A DNA stretch of 64,000 nucleotides from the NCBI RefSeq assembly GCF_017876755.1, contig NZ_JAGIOO010000001.1:1240001-1304000 (forward strand), read 5' to 3'. The notes beneath the pieces are model-generated. The model saw nothing but the letters and a program-made list of their open reading frames with translations, was not told the origin of the DNA and searched no databases. This DNA is from Crossiella equi. GTDB taxonomy: Bacteria; Actinomycetota; Actinomycetes; Mycobacteriales; Pseudonocardiaceae. Made by a program: the position numbers and the translations under genes. Positions 19,395 through 43,300 of the stretch are shown here, piece after piece. Position 1 is the first letter of the stretch, and each line of letters starts with the position of its first letter.

Positions 19395-22300
19395 TCACCC
19401 TTCGGTGCTCGGGGTGGCGCCGGTGCCCATCGCCATGGACACCAGGGAGGCGACGTCGAGGGCGTCGATGGCCTCGTCGGCGAGCGCGGCCCGGTCGGGC
19501 TCGGTCTGGTCGTCCTGGGCGGGCTGCTCGGTCTCGGGGAACAGGTCCGAGGCGAGCTTGCGGGCCAGGGCGACCGGGTTGGGGTGGCTGAACACGGCGG
19601 TGGCGGGCAGGCGCAGCCCGGTGGCGGTGTTGAGCCGGTTGCGCAGCTCGACCGCGCTGAGGGAGTCGAAGCCGACCTCGGTGAAGGCCCGGTTGGGGTC
19701 GATCCGGTCGGCCGCGCCGTGGCCGAGCACGGCGGCGGCGTGGCCGCGCACCAGCTCGGTAAGCACGTGCAGCCGCTCCTCCGGGTCCACCCCGGCCAGC
19801 GGGTCGGTGCCCGCGGTGGGGGCGGTACCGGCCGTGGTGGCGCGTTCGACCCGGCGGGCGCGGCGGCGCACCACCTCGGCCCACAGCGGCGGCAGGTCGG
19901 TGTCGGCGACCGGTGCCACGTCCACCGGCAGCAGCACCGCCTCGTCCCGGCGCAGGGCCGCGTCGAAGAGGGCCAGGGCGGCCGGGGTGCTCAGCGCGCG
20001 CACGCCGGAGCGGCTGATGCGGGCCCGGTCGGCGGGGCTGAGCGCGGCGGTCAGGCCGCTGGTCTCCTCCCACAGGCTCCAGGCCAGGGACAGCGCGGGC
20101 AGCCCGGCCGCGCGGCGGGACTCGGCCAGGGCGTCCAGGTAGGAGTTCGCGGCGGCGTAACCCGCCTGGCCCGCGTTGCCGGTGATGCCCGCGGCCGAGG
20201 AGAACAGCACGAACGCGGCCAGGTCGGCGGAGCGGGTCAGCTCGTCCAGCAGCGCGGCGCCGTCGACCTTGGGGCGGAACGCGGTCTCCACGCTGCGCCG
20301 GTCCAGCGAGCCCAGCATCCCGTCAGCGAGCGCGCCCGCCGCGTGCACCACGGCGGTCAGCGGGTGCGCCGGGCTGATGCCCGCCAGCACCTGCGCGACC
20401 GCCGCGCGGTCGGCGGTATCGCAGGCGGCGAAGGTGACCCGGGCGCCCAGTGCGGTCAGCTCGGTGCGCAGGTCCTCAGCCCCCGGGGCCTGCTCGCCGC
20501 GGCGGCTGAGCAGCAGCAGGTGCCGGGCGCCGTGCTCGGCGGCCAGGTGCCGGGCGAGCAGCCCGCCCAGGGTGCCGGAGGCGCCGGTGAGCAGCACCGT
20601 GCCCTCGGGGTCCCAGGCGCGCGGGACGGTCAGCGCGACCTTGCCGATGTGCTTGGCCTGGCTGACGTGCCGCAGTGCCTGCCCGGCGCGGCGCACGTCC
20701 CAGGCGCGCACCGGCAGCGGGGTGATCGCGCCCTCGGCGACCAGGGCCAGCAGCTCGTCGAACAGGACGCGGATGCGGTCGGGGCCCGCGTCCAGCACCA
20801 GGTCGAACACCCGGTAGGTGATGCCGGGGTGCGCGGCCTGGACCTGCTCGGCGGGGCGGATGTCGGTCTTGCCCATCTCCAGGAACCGGCCGCCCTCGGC
20901 GAGCAGCCGCAGCGAGGCGTCGGTGAGCCCACCGGCGAGGGAGTTGAGCACCACGTCCACGCCCCGGCCGCCGGTGCGCTCGCGGAAGGTCTGCTCGAAG
21001 GCGGCGTCGCGGGAGGAGGCCAGGTTGGTCTCGGCGACGCCGCTGGCGCGCACGGCCGCCCACTTGGCCGGGCTCGCGGTGGCGAAGACCTCGGCACCGG
21101 CGTGCCGGGCCAGCTGCACCGCGGCCATGCCGACCCCGCCCGCGGCGGCGTGCACCAGCACCCGCTCCCCCTCGGCCAGTCGGCCGAGGTCGTTCAGGCC
21201 GTAGTGGGCGGTGAGGAAGGCGACCGGGAAGGTGGCGCCCTGGGCGAAGGTCCAGCTCTCGGGCAGGTGGGCCAGGGTGCGTTCGTCCGAGAGCGCGACC
21301 GGGCCGCCGTAGGAGCCCTCGACCAGGCCCATCACCCGGTCGCCGACGGCGAAGCGGGTCACGCCCGGGCCGGTCTCGGTGACCACACCGGCGGCCTCGC
21401 CGCCGACCGGCCGGTCCGCACCGGGCACCATGCCCAGGGCGAGCAGCACCTCGCGGAAGTTCACGCCGGTGGCACGCACGGACAGCCGCACCTGGCCGGG
21501 GCCCAGCGGGGCCAGCGCCTCGGGTGCGGCGACCGCGGTGAGCGCGTCCAGGGTGCTGCCGGTGTTCAGGTCCACGCTCCAGGCGTCCTCGGCGGGCAGC
21601 GCCAGCGGCGGCCGCGGGTCGCGGTCGGAGAGCCGGGGCACGAGCAGCGCGTCGCCGCGGACCGCGACCACCGGTTCGCCGGTGCGCAGCGCGGCCACCG
21701 GCAGCTCCGGGTGGTCCGGGTCGAGGTCGACGAGCAGGAAGCGGCCGGGGTGCTCGCTCTGCGCGGTGCGCACGAGCCCGGCGGCCGCGGCGGCGGCCGG
21801 GTCGGGGGCGCCGCGCTGCCCGGCGGGGAAGGCGCCGGTGGTGACGAAGGCCAGCGTGGTGCGGGCGAACCGGCTGTCGGCCAGCCAGGACTGCACGGTG
21901 CTCAGCGCCTGCTCGGTGAGCACGTAGGCGGTGGTGGCGGGGTTTCCGGGGCGCGGGCCCAGGGGCAGCAGCACCACGTCCGGCACGTCCTCGCCGTCCA
22001 GCGCGGTCGCGGCCGAGCGCAGCCCGCTGTAGCGCTGGGCGGGAAGGTCGGGGAAGGCGTTGCGGCCCGCGCCCGCGCCACCGGCCAGCACGGCCAGCCG
22101 CAGCGGGCCGTCCGGCGCGGCGGTCTCGGTCCAGTGCAGGCGCAGCAGCCGGGCGGTCGGGCGCAGGTGGCCGGGAACCAGCGCGTCCTCGGTGACCGGG
22201 CGGGTGGTCAGCTCGCCGATGGCCAGCACCGGGGCGTTGTCGGCGCCGGTGGCCAGCACCGACCAGCCGTCGCCCTGCGGGCGGACCCGGACGCGCAGCG

Positions 22301-25300
22301 CGCGGGCGCCGGTGGTGTGCACGGCCACGTCGGTGAGGGCGAAGGGCAGGCTGGTGCGGCCGTCGGCCTGGCCGCCGTGGGCCAGCACCTGGAGCGCGGC
22401 GTCCAGCAGGGCGGGGTGCACGAGGAAGCCGTCCGGGCTCGCGGGCTCGGGCAGCTCGACCTCGGCGTAGCGGGTGTCGCCGTCGGTCCACACGCGACGG
22501 ACGCCCTGGAAGGCCGGGCCGTACTCCAGGCCGCCCGCGCGCAGGCTGTCGTAGAAGCCGGTGAGTTCGGCCTCGGCACCGGCGGGCGGCCAGGTGTCCC
22601 AAGTGGACGGCTCCTCAGCGGCCTCGGTGAGGGTGGCGGTGGCGTGCAGGGTCCACGGGCCGGTCTCGCCACTGGGGCGGGCGTGCACGGTGACCTCGCC
22701 GTCGGCGGTGACCGCGACCTGGAGGTCCACGCGGCCGGTGCCGAGCACCAGCGGGGCGTGCAGGGTCAGCTCCTCGACGTGGGCGTACCCGGCCTCGCCC
22801 GCGGCGCGCAGGACGAGGTCGGTGAAGGCCGCGCCGGGCAGCAGCACGGTGCCGCGCACGGCGTGGTCGGCCAGCCAGGGCTGGGTGCCCGCCGACAGCG
22901 AGCCGGTGAGCAGGACACCGCCGTTGGCCGGGGTCTCCAGCACCGCGCCGAGCAGCGGGTGCCCGGAGGTGCCGAACCCGGCCGGGGTGTCGGCGGCGGT
23001 CTCGGTGAGCCAGTAGCGCTCGCGCTGGAAGGCGTAGGTGGGCAGGTCGACGAAGACGGGTTCGCGGTCGGCCCACAGCACGCCGAAGTCGGCCGGGGCG
23101 CCACCGGCGAAGGCGGCACCGAGCGCGCGCAGGAACTGGTCGGTCCCGCCCGCGTTGCGGCGCAGCGTGCCCACGGCGGTGGCCTCGGGCAGCAGGTCCT
23201 GGATGCCGGGGGCGAGCACCGGGTGCGCGCTGGACTCGACGAAGACCGCGAAGCCCTCCTCGGCCAGGCCGCGCACCGCGGTGTCCAGGCGCACCGGGTG
23301 GCGCAGGTTGCGCAGCCAGTAGGCGGCGTCGGCGATGGCGCCGGTCTCGAACCGGCCGGTGACGGTGGAGAAGAACGGCACCGAGGGCGCCTGCGGCCGG
23401 ATGCCGTCCAGCGCGGCCAGGAGGTCCTCGGCCAGCTCGTCGACCTGCGGGGAGTGCGAGGCGTAGTCCACGTCGACGCGGCGCACCCGCTCGTCCGCCG
23501 CGACCAGCGCGGTGATGCCCTCGGCCGAGCCGGAGAGCACCACCGAGTCGGGGCCGTTGACCGCGGCCACGGAGAGGCCGTGCACCTCGGCCAGCCGCTC
23601 GGCCTCGGCCAGGGGAAGCGGGACGGAGGCCATGCCGCCGCGTCCGGCCAGGGTGGTCGAGATCAGCTTGCTGCGCAGGCACACCACACGTGAGGCGTCC
23701 TCAAGGGACAGTGCGCCGGAGACGTAGGCGGCGGCGATCTCTCCCTGCGAGTGCCCGACCACGGCGGCCGGGGTCACGCCGTGCACGCGCCACAGGGCGG
23801 TGAGGGAGACCATGACCGCGAACAGGGCGGGCTGGACCACGTCGACGCGGGCCAGGGCGGCCGGGTCGGCGAGCGCGTCGCGCAGGTCCCAGTCGATGAA
23901 GGCGGCGAAGGCCTTGGCGCAGGCCTCCATGGACTCGGCGAAGGCCGGGGCGGTGTCCCACAGCTCCAGGGCCATGCCCAGCCACTGCGAGCCCTGGCCC
24001 GGGTAGACGAAGACGACCTCGCCCGCACCGGCGGGGGCGGTGCCGGTGACCACGTCCGGGGTGGGGGTGCCGGTGGCGAAGGCGGTCAGGGCGGCGCGGG
24101 CCTGCTCGGGGGTGCTCGCCACGACCACCGCGCGCTCGCGCAACCGGGCACGGGTGGTGGCCAAAGCACGGGCGGTGTCGACGAGGGGGCCGTTCAGGCC
24201 TTCGGCCAACCGGGCCGCCTGGGCGGTGAGCGCGGCCGGGCTGCTGGCCGACAGCACCAGCGGCAGCGGACGCGGGCGCTCCTCGGGAGCGGCGACCGGG
24301 GCCTGCTCCACCTGCTCGATGATCACGTGTGCGTTGGTGCCGGAAGCCCCGAAGGAGGACACCGCCGCCCGGCGGGGGCGGTCCAGCTCCGGCCACGGCC
24401 GGGCCTGGGTGAGCAGCTGGACGCCGCCCCACTCGGCGCGGCTGGTGGGCTGGTCGGCGTGCAGGGTGCGGGGCAGCACGCCCGCCTGGAGCGCGCCGAC
24501 CACCTTCACCACCCCGGCGACACCGGCGGCGGCCTGGGTGTGGCCGAGGTTGGACTTCACCGAGCCCAGCCACACCGGGCGCTCCCGGCCGTAGACCGAG
24601 GACAGCGCGTTGATCTCGATGGGGTCGCCCAGCACGGTGCCGGTGCCGTGGCCCTCGATGAGGTCAACGTCCTCGGGGCGCAGCCCGGCCGAGGCGAGGG
24701 CGGCGCGGATGACCTGCTCCTGCGCCTTGCGCGAGGGGGCGGTGAGGCCGTTGGTGGCGCCGTCGGCGTTGTAGGCCGAGCCGCGCACCACGGCCAGCAC
24801 CCGGGCGCCCTCGGGCACCTCGGAGAGCCTGCGCAGCACGAGCAGCCCGGCGCCCTCGGAGAAGCCGGTGCCGTCGGCGGCCTCGTCGTAGGACTTGCAG
24901 AGCCCGTCGGCGGCCAGGCCGCGCTGGCGGGAGAACTCGATGAAGGCGCGCGGGGTGAACATCTGGGTGGCGCCACCGGCCAGGGCGAGGTCGCACTCAC
25001 CGCGGCGCAGCGCCTCGCAGGCCAGGTGCAGCGCGACCAGCGAGGAGGAGCAGGTGGTGTCCAGCGTCAGCGCCGGACCCTCCAGGCCCAGGGTGTAGGA
25101 GATGCGGCCCGCCGCCACGCCGCCGGAGTTGCCGGAGCCGAGGTAGCCCTCCAGCTCCGGCGGTCGGCGGTCCAGGCGGTCGACGTAGTCGTGGTAGATC
25201 ACGCCCGCGTACACGCCGGTCTTGCTGCCGTGCAACGAGTCCGGGGCGATGCCCGCGCGTTCCAGGGCCTCCCAGGACAGCTCCAGCAGCAGGCGGTGCT

Positions 25301-25667
25301 GCGGGTCGGTGGCCAGCGCCTCGCGCGGGGAGATGCCGAAGTGCCCGGCGTCGAAGTGGTCGCCCTCGCGCAGGAACCCGCCCCGGTCCACATAGGACTT
25401 GCCGTGGCTGGCCGGGTCGTCGTCGAGCAGCCCGTCCAGCGCCCAGCCCCGGTCGGTGGGCAGCGGGGTGATCGCGTCGCGCTCCCCCGCCACCAGGTCC
25501 CACAGCTGCTCGGGACTGTCCACGCCGTCCGGGAAGCGGCAGGCCATGCCGAGGATGGCGATGGGTTCGGCCGCCGCGGCCTCCTGCTCGGCCAGCCGCT
25601 TGCGGGCGGTGGCGAGCTCGGCGGTGACCCAGCGCAGGTGGGTGAGCAGGTCCTTCTCGTTCGGCAC
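19395..25667 (-). CDS. Type I modular PKS (protein B): module 6, fully reducing
   Basis: A 2090-residue single module, KS-AT-DH-ER-KR-ACP. The N-terminal docking helix is [23 protein letters not shown]206 lies in DTTCSSSL, with His in EGHGTGT and SNLGHT. AT S640 lies in GHSQGE with YASHS, so methylmalonyl is predicted. DH has H935 ([12 protein letters not shown]) and D1089. ER has [15 protein letters not shown] has its catalytic Tyr (AGYAAAN), but the usual LDD reads LAD. ACP S2002 is in [10 protein letters not shown]. The C-terminus ([17 protein letters not shown]) is a docking tail unlike those of F, E, D and C, matching the different head of protein A. The start is GTG at 25667. It should add a saturated methyl-branched unit. 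Confidence 0.93.
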   Translation of the reverse strand: MPNEKDLLTHLRWVTAELATARKRLAEQEAAAAEPIAILGMACRFPDGVDSPEQLWDLVAGERDAITPLPTDRGWALDGLLDDDPASHGKSYVDRGGFLREGDHFDAGHFGISPREALATDPQHRLLLELSWEALERAGIAPDSLHGSKTGVYAGVIYHDYVDRLDRRPPELEGYLGSGNSGGVAAGRISYTLGLEGPALTLDTTCSSSLVALHLACEALRRGECDLALAGGATQMFTPRAFIEFSRQRGLAADGLCKSYDEAADGTGFSEGAGLLVLRRLSEVPEGARVLAVVRGSAYNADGATNGLTAPSRKAQEQVIRAALASAGLRPEDVDLIEGHGTGTVLGDPIEINALSSVYGRERPVWLGSVKSNLGHTQAAAGVAGVVKVVGALQAGVLPRTLHADQPTSRAEWGGVQLLTQARPWPELDRPRRAAVSSFGASGTNAHVIIEQVEQAPVAAPEERPRPLPLVLSASSPAALTAQAARLAEGLNGPLVDTARALATTRARLRERAVVVASTPEQARAALTAFATGTPTPDVVTGTAPAGAGEVVFVYPGQGSQWLGMALELWDTAPAFAESMEACAKAFAAFIDWDLRDALADPAALARVDVVQPALFAVMVSLTALWRVHGVTPAAVVGHSQGEIAAAYVSGALSLEDASRVVCLRSKLISTTLAGRGGMASVPLPLAEAERLAEVHGLSVAAVNGPDSVVLSGSAEGITALVAADERVRRVDVDYASHSPQVDELAEDLLAALDGIRPQAPSVPFFSTVTGRFETGAIADAAYWLRNLRHPVRLDTAVRGLAEEGFAVFVESSAHPVLAPGIQDLLPEATAVGTLRRNAGGTDQFLRALGAAFAGGAPADFGVLWADREPVFVDLPTYAFQRERYWLTETAADTPAGFGTSGHPLLGAVLETPANGGVLLTGSLSAGTQPWLADHAVRGTVLLPGAAFTDLVLRAAGEAGYAHVEELTLHAPLVLGTGRVDLQVAVTADGEVTVHARPSGETGPWTLHATATLTEAAEEPSTWDTWPPAGAEAELTGFYDSLRAGGLEYGPAFQGVRRVWTDGDTRYAEVELPEPASPDGFLVHPALLDAALQVLAHGGQADGRTSLPFALTDVAVHTTGARALRVRVRPQGDGWSVLATGADNAPVLAIGELTTRPVTEDALVPGHLRPTARLLRLHWTETAAPDGPLRLAVLAGGAGAGRNAFPDLPAQRYSGLRSAATALDGEDVPDVVLLPLGPRPGNPATTAYVLTEQALSTVQSWLADSRFARTTLAFVTTGAFPAGQRGAPDPAAAAAAGLVRTAQSEHPGRFLLVDLDPDHPELPVAALRTGEPVVAVRGDALLVPRLSDRDPRPPLALPAEDAWSVDLNTGSTLDALTAVAAPEALAPLGPGQVRLSVRATGVNFREVLLALGMVPGADRPVGGEAAGVVTETGPGVTRFAVGDRVMGLVEGSYGGPVALSDERTLAHLPESWTFAQGATFPVAFLTAHYGLNDLGRLAEGERVLVHAAAGGVGMAAVQLARHAGAEVFATASPAKWAAVRASGVAETNLASSRDAAFEQTFRERTGGRGVDVVLNSLAGGLTDASLRLLAEGGRFLEMGKTDIRPAEQVQAAHPGITYRVFDLVLDAGPDRIRVLFDELLALVAEGAITPLPVRAWDVRRAGQALRHVSQAKHIGKVALTVPRAWDPEGTVLLTGASGTLGGLLARHLAAEHGARHLLLLSRRGEQAPGAEDLRTELTALGARVTFAACDTADRAAVAQVLAGISPAHPLTAVVHAAGALADGMLGSLDRRSVETAFRPKVDGAALLDELTRSADLAAFVLFSSAAGITGNAGQAGYAAANSYLDALAESRRAAGLPALSLAWSLWEETSGLTAALSPADRARISRSGVRALSTPAALALFDAALRRDEAVLLPVDVAPVADTDLPPLWAEVVRRRARRVERATTAGTAPTAGTDPLAGVDPEERLHVLTELVRGHAAAVLGHGAADRIDPNRAFTEVGFDSLSAVELRNRLNTATGLRLPATAVFSHPNPVALARKLASDLFPETEQPAQDDQTEPDRAALADEAIDALDVASLVSMAMGTGATPSTEG

Positions 25668-25697
25668 GGCGGTCCCAATCGTGAGGTGGCTGGTCTG

Positions 25698-38085
<12,388 letters not shown>

Positions 38086-38372
38086 GAGCACTCTTTCCGT
38101 TTCCACCGGATTCCGTGGCGAATATGGCGCACGAATGCACAACACCGCTTGATCGATCGATCCAGACCCTACCCAGGCCCTCAGGCGAGGTGAACCCATG
38201 AATTTCGGATGGGAACCATCACTAGGACCGATGCCCACATAAGCCCACGTCAACGCATCATTACGCCACACGAACCGGCAAGCCGCAGCCCGAACTGGCG
38301 AATACCAGCCAGGCTCGATTCTCCTATCAACAATGCCCTGAGAGAATTCTCAGCAAGAATGAAACGCGGTGT
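38086..38372 (-). promoter_or_regulatory. 287-bp intergenic region upstream of PKS D, likely promoter region
   Basis: This is the only sizeable gap inside the PKS gene series and is clearly less GC-rich than the genes. It contains the dyad at 38338-38353 and a TTGACG hexamer (38246-38251 on the minus strand), but no convincing -10 at a standard distance. A promoter for D-C-B-A-P450s here is an inference from the gap and the base composition. Confidence 0.45.
38338..38353. promoter_or_regulatory. Dyad CTGAGAGAATTCTCAG, candidate operator copy 1
   Basis: A perfect 6-bp inverted repeat (CTGAGA/TCTCAG) with a 4-bp spacer, 252 nt upstream of the PKS D start. The same dyad occurs at 58509-58524 at the same distance (250 nt) from the starter operon. 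The size and symmetry suit a LysR-type or similar dimer; binding is unproven. Confidence 0.5.
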
Positions 38373-39341
38373 TCACAGCGTGGCGGCGATCTCCACCAGC
38401 TTTTGCCGCACCCACCGGTGCTCCGGGTCGCCGGTGTGCCGGGGGTGCCAGTACAGCGTCTCCCGCAGCACCGGCAGCGCCAGGTCCGCCACCTCGACCT
38501 CGCGCAGCCCGACCGCCTCGCCGTAGAGGTCGAACAGCTTGCGCTGCACCAGGCAGGACATCTGGCTGCCCGCGAGCAGCTGCATGGTGACGGTGAAGTA
38601 CCCGGCGCTGGTGGAGACGGTGGTGCGCGCCTGGTTGACCCAGGGCAGGCCCTCCTGCTGCACCTCGAAGACCAGCATCCGCTGGCGGCTCAGCTCCTCC
38701 ACGGTGATCCGGTCGCCGACCCGGGTGTTGTTCCGGTCCACCGCCATCAGCGTGTCGTCGTCGAACAGGTGCACCGAGCCGAAGTGCTCGAACTCGGCCG
38801 GGATCAGCCCGCTGGGGGCGATCACGAAGTCGGAGCTGGTGCGGCGCATGGTGGTGACCAGCCCCTCGGCGGGCTGCAGGATCTCCAGCCGAACCTGCGG
38901 CGCCAGCTCGGCCAGCACCGCCAGCAGCTTCTTGAGCAGCACGATGGAGACGTAGTCGCTGGTGACCACGGAGAAGGTGCGGTGCATCGAGGCCGGGTCG
39001 ACCTCGGCGTTGCGGCCCATCACCGCGTGCATCTGCTCCAGCACCTCGGTGACCGGCTCGACCAGCGAGGAGGCGAAGGGGGTCAGCTCCAGCGCGCGGC
39101 CGTTGCGCACCAGCAGCTCGTCGCCGAAGTGCTTGCGCAGCCGGGACAGCGAGGCGCTCATCGCGGGCTGGCCGACCATGGTCCGCTCGGCCGCGCGGGT
39201 CACGTTGACCTCAACCAGCAGCGCGTGCAACGGGATCATCAGGTTGAAGTCGATCTTGTGCAGCGACCTCGGCGCGAACGCGCGGTTGTCCTCGGCCTCC
39301 AGCGGCCCCGGACCGTCCAGGGACCGGCCACGAGATGCCAT
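38373..39341 (-). CDS. LysR-family transcriptional regulator (NodD-like), inside the PKS series
   Basis: A 322-residue regulator. The winged helix-turn-helix (about 30-95) reads IDFNLMIPLHALLVEVNVTRAAERTM, SQ-like region MSASLSRLRKHFGDELLVRN, close in pattern to the NodD/NahR branch. The effector-binding domain follows (DFVIAPSGLIPAEFEH and the end YWHPRHTGDPEHRWVRQKL). It shares this end and the HTH layout with the second LysR protein at 59808, so they are paralogues. ATG at 39341 lies 44 nt after the stand-alone ER gene, so it may be read with E. About 25 residues precede the HTH, slightly longer than usual. It probably senses a pathway metabolite. Confidence 0.88.
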   Translation of the reverse strand: MASRGRSLDGPGPLEAEDNRAFAPRSLHKIDFNLMIPLHALLVEVNVTRAAERTMVGQPAMSASLSRLRKHFGDELLVRNGRALELTPFASSLVEPVTEVLEQMHAVMGRNAEVDPASMHRTFSVVTSDYVSIVLLKKLLAVLAELAPQVRLEILQPAEGLVTTMRRTSSDFVIAPSGLIPAEFEHFGSVHLFDDDTLMAVDRNNTRVGDRITVEELSRQRMLVFEVQQEGLPWVNQARTTVSTSAGYFTVTMQLLAGSQMSCLVQRKLFDLYGEAVGLREVEVADLALPVLRETLYWHPRHTGDPEHRWVRQKLVEIAATL

Positions 39342-39385
39342 CGCCCGCACCCTACCTCTCGCTCGTGGAACTCCAGTGTGGACGG

Positions 39386-40393
39386 TCACGCCGCCGCCGG
39401 GCGCGAGGACGCGCCCGGCGGCACGGTCAGCACGACCTTGCCGATGTGCCTGCCCTCGTGCAAGAGCCCGAAGGCCTCGCGCACCCGCCGCACGTCGAAG
39501 GTGGTGACCGGCAGCGGCGGCAGCCCGCCCGCCGCGAAGTGCGGGGCCAGCGCGGCGAAGATGGCCGCCACCCGGGGCACCCCGGCCTCGGCCAGGTCCA
39601 CCCGCAGCTGTCGCACGGACGGCCCCAGGTCCTCCCGCACGTCCAGCACACCCAGGGCCAGGAACCGCCCGCCCGGCGCGGTCACCCGCACGGTCGCGTC
39701 GAGCAGCTCCCCGGTCAGCGCGTTGAGCACCACGTCCACCCCGCGCCCGCCGGTCGCGGCGAGCACCCGGCTGGCGAACTCCGGGGTGCGGGAGCAGCTG
39801 ATGCGCTCCGGGGGCACGCCCAGCGCCCGCACCGCGTGCCACTTCGCGCGGCTGGCGGTGGTGTGCACGTCCACGCCCCACAGCCGGGCCAGCCGCACCG
39901 CGGCCGAGCCGACCCCGGTCGCGGCGGCGTGCACCAGCAGCGACTCACCCCCGGTCAGCCCGGCCAGCTCGCGCAGGGCGTACCAGGCGGTGACGTAGGC
40001 GACTGGTGCCGAGGCACCGTCGGTGAAGCTCCAGCCGGAGGGCAGCCGGGTGAGCAGCCGCCGGTCGGTGACCGCGACCGGGGCGAACGCGCCCGGCAGC
40101 AGGCCCAGCACCCGGTCCCCCGGGACGAGGTCGTGGACCAACGCGCCGGTGGCCACGACCTCGCCCGCGGCCTCCACGCCCAGCAGCGGGCAGCCGCTGC
40201 CGGGGTCGAGCACGCTGAGCAGGTCGCGGTGGTTCACCCCGGCGGCGCGGACCGCGATCCGCACGTCCTTGGGGCCCAGGGGTTCCTCCGCCCGCCCGTC
40301 CTCGACGACGGCGAGGCCGTCCAGCCCGCCGGGGGCGCGGCAGTCGACCTGCCAGCGCCCCGGCGGCAGCGGGGGCAGGGCCGCCCCGGTCAT
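39386..40393 (-). CDS. Stand-alone enoyl reductase / quinone oxidoreductase-like protein (MDR family)
   Basis: A 335-residue zinc-independent medium-chain reductase with the sequence style of a PKS ER domain: VRAAGVNHRDLLSVL, GVEAAGEVV, the NADPH loop [33 protein letters not shown] and the end GRHIGKVVLTVP. It carries no ACP or KR, so it is a free enzyme. ATG at 40393 overlaps the PKS E stop (ATGA), so it is made together with E. It might supply an ER in trans (for module 5, which has DH and KR but no ER), or reduce an intermediate of the cyclohexane starter. Which of these is right is not decidable here. Confidence 0.8.
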   Translation of the reverse strand: MTGAALPPLPPGRWQVDCRAPGGLDGLAVVEDGRAEEPLGPKDVRIAVRAAGVNHRDLLSVLDPGSGCPLLGVEAAGEVVATGALVHDLVPGDRVLGLLPGAFAPVAVTDRRLLTRLPSGWSFTDGASAPVAYVTAWYALRELAGLTGGESLLVHAAATGVGSAAVRLARLWGVDVHTTASRAKWHAVRALGVPPERISCSRTPEFASRVLAATGGRGVDVVLNALTGELLDATVRVTAPGGRFLALGVLDVREDLGPSVRQLRVDLAEAGVPRVAAIFAALAPHFAAGGLPPLPVTTFDVRRVREAFGLLHEGRHIGKVVLTVPPGASSRPAAA

Positions 40394-43300
40394 GAGATGC
40401 CGAACTCTTCGCTGAGCATGCTGAACACCTCGTCGTCCGTGGCCGCGCTCAGGTCGTCCTCGTCGGGACCGGCCGCCTGGGTGGCGGCCAGTGCGGTCAG
40501 GCGCCGGGCCAGGTCGGCCTTGGTGCCCTCGTCGCGCTGGCCCGCAGTCAGCGCCGCCTCCAGCTCGGCCAGCAGCCGCGTCACCGGATCCGGTTCGGCG
40601 GTGGCGGCCTGCGGCTGCTCGGCCGGACCGACCTCGCCGGCCAGGTGCTCGGCCAGCGCGGCCGGGGTGGGGTGGCTGAACACCACGGTCGGCGGCAGCC
40701 GCAGCGCGGTGGCCGCGGCGATCCGGTTGCGCAGCTCCACCGCGGTCAGCGAGTCCAGGCCCAGGTTCACGAACGGCCGGTCCGGGTCGACCGCGGCCGC
40801 GCCCCGGTGCCCGAGCACCGCCGCGGTCAACGCGCGGATGAGCTCCACCAGCTCGGCCACCCGCCGCTGGTGCGGCATCGTGGCCAGGCGCTGCGCCAGG
40901 TCGGCGGGCGCGTCGGCGGCGGTCCGCCTGCGCACCACGCGCACCAGCCCGCTGAGCACGGGCGGGAGGTCCGGGCGCTCGGCCAGCGCGGCGGTGTCCA
41001 CGCGCAGCGCGGCCAGCACCGGTTCGGGCACCTCGGCCAGCGCGTCCGCCACGGCCAGGCCCTGTTCGGCGGTCAGCGCGGGCAGGCCGGTGCGGGCCAG
41101 CCGGGCCAGCTCCCGCTCGCCCAGCTCGCCGGTCATGCTGCTGGCCGCCGACCACAGGCCCCAGCCCACCGAGGTGGCGGGCAGCCCGAGGTGCGCGCGG
41201 TGCTGGGCCAGGCCGTCCAGGAAGGCGTTGGCCGCCACGTAGTTGGCCTGCCCGGCGTTGCCGAGCACGGCCGCCGCGGAGGAGAACAGCACGAACTCGG
41301 CGAGATCAGCCGACTGTGTCAGCTCGTGGAGGTGCCAGGCGCCGTCGGCCTTGGGGCGCAGCACCTTGCCGATGCGCTCGGCGTCCTGCGAGGCCAGCAC
41401 CGCGTCGTCGAGCACACCGGCGGTGTGCACCACGGCGGTCAGCGGGTGTGCCGGGGGCACCGAGGCCAGCAGGGCGGCCAGCGCGTCCCGGTCGGCGGTG
41501 TCGCAGGCTTCCACCCGCACCTGCGCACCGTGCCCGCGCAGGCGCTCGGCCAGTTCGGTGGCCCCGGCGGCGGCCGGACCGCTGCGGCTGGTGAGCAGCA
41601 GGTGCCGCACCCCGCGCCGGGTGACCAGGTGCTCGGCCAGCAGCCCGCCGAGACCGCCGGTTCCGCCGGTGATGAGCACGGTGCCGTCCGGGTCCAGCTC
41701 GCGCGGCATGGTCAGCACGACCTTGCCGACATGCCGGGCACGGCTCATGAAGCGGAAGGCCTCCTGGGCCCGCCGGACGTCCCAGGTGCGCACCGGCGGC
41801 GGGGTGAGCGCGCCGGAGGTGAACAGCGCCAGCAGCTCGGCCAGGCGCACCGCCACCTCGTCCGGGCCCAGCTCGCCGAGGTCGAAGGCGCGGTAGCGGA
41901 TGCCCTCGGGCACGTCCTGGCGGATGTCGGTCTTGCCCATCTCCAGGAAGCGCCCGCCCCGGGGCAGCAGCCGCAGGGAGGCGTCGACGAACTCGCCCGC
42001 GAGGGAGTTGAGCACCACGTCGACCCCGCGTCCGCCCGAGGCGGCCAGGAGCTCCGGCTCGAAGTCCAGGGTGCGGGTGTTGCCGATGCGCGCGGCCGGG
42101 ACGCCCAGCTCGCGCAGCACGGACTGCTTGGCGGGGCTGGCGGTGGCGTAGACCTCCGCGCCCCAGTGCCGGGCCAGCTGGATGGCCGCGACGCCGACTC
42201 CGCCGGTGCCCGCGTGCACGAGCACCGACTCCCCCGCCGCCAGCCCGGCCAGGTCGCGCAGGCCGTACCAGGCGGTGAGGTAGGCGACCGGGATGGCCGC
42301 GCCCTGCTCGAAGGTCCAGTCCCCGGGCAGCGGGGCGAGCATGCGTTCATCGGTGACCGCGCGGGGCCCGAAGGAGCTGGGCACCATGCCGAACACCCGC
42401 TGCCCGACCCGCACGCCGGTGACCTCGGCACCGATCTCGGTGACCACCCCCGCGGCCTCGGCACCCAGCGGGGTGGCCTCGCGGCGGTTCATGCCCAGGG
42501 CGTCGAAGACATCGCGGAAGTTGATGCCCGAGGCGCGCACGGCCAGCCGGACCTCACGCGGGCCCAGTGGCGCGGCGGCCTCCGGGGCGGGCACGAGTGC
42601 CAGGTGCGACAGGTCGCCCTTGCCGGTGGTCTCCAGCCGCCACGGCACCTCGCCAGGCGGGCGCTGGAGACCGGTCGGCGCACCGAGCCGGGGTGCCAGC
42701 AGCACACCCTCGCGCAGGGCCAGCTCCGGTTCACCCGAGGCGGGCACCCGCGCGGCGAGCTCGCCCGGCACCTCGGCCACGTCGGTGTCCAGCAGGACGA
42801 ACCGGCCCGGGTTCTCGGTCTGGGCGCTGCGCACCAGGCCGCGCACGGCGGCCAGCACCGGGTCGGCGTCCTCACCGGGGTCGACCGCGACGCCGCCGCG
42901 GGTGAGCAGCACCAGCGGCACGTCCTCGGGCTGGTCCCCGGCGAGCCAGGCCCGCAGCAGGTCAGCCGTCCCCGCGACCAGTTCGCGGTTGGCCGCGGGG
43001 ACGGCTCCGGCCGGACGGGTCAGGTCGATCGCGACGACCTGACCGGTGCCCGGCCGGAGTTCGGGCAGGGTGGCGGCGGGCACGCGGGTCCACACCGGAC
43101 CGGTCGCGGTGGACTCCACCGGCAGCCAGTGCAGGCGGTGCAGGGCGCCCTCGGCACCCGCCGGGGCCGAGCGGCGCGGGGCGCGCAGGGTGAGCGAGTC
43201 CACCTCCAGCACGGGCTGCCCCGCCGGGTCCACGGCGGTCAGCGCGAGGGAGTCCGGGCCGGTGCGCCGCAGCCGCACCAGCAGCGCGGCGGCGGCGCGG

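Noticed and set aside
9469-20142. A 3557-codon open frame on the plus strand opposite PKS A, with similar ones at 23751-30827, 31504-36075 and 40645-46938
   Set aside because: Mirror frames of GC-rich genes with few stops. The translations are low-complexity Gly/Arg/Gln/His-rich strings without domains or ribosome sites.
38151-38162. GATCGATCGATC palindrome as an operator upstream of PKS D
   Set aside because: Short simple repeat without a second copy at the other operon head.
38086-38271. N-terminal extension of PKS D to 38271
   Set aside because: The segment lacks docking-domain character and a ribosome site; ATG at 38085 has GAAAGAG and starts the docking helix.
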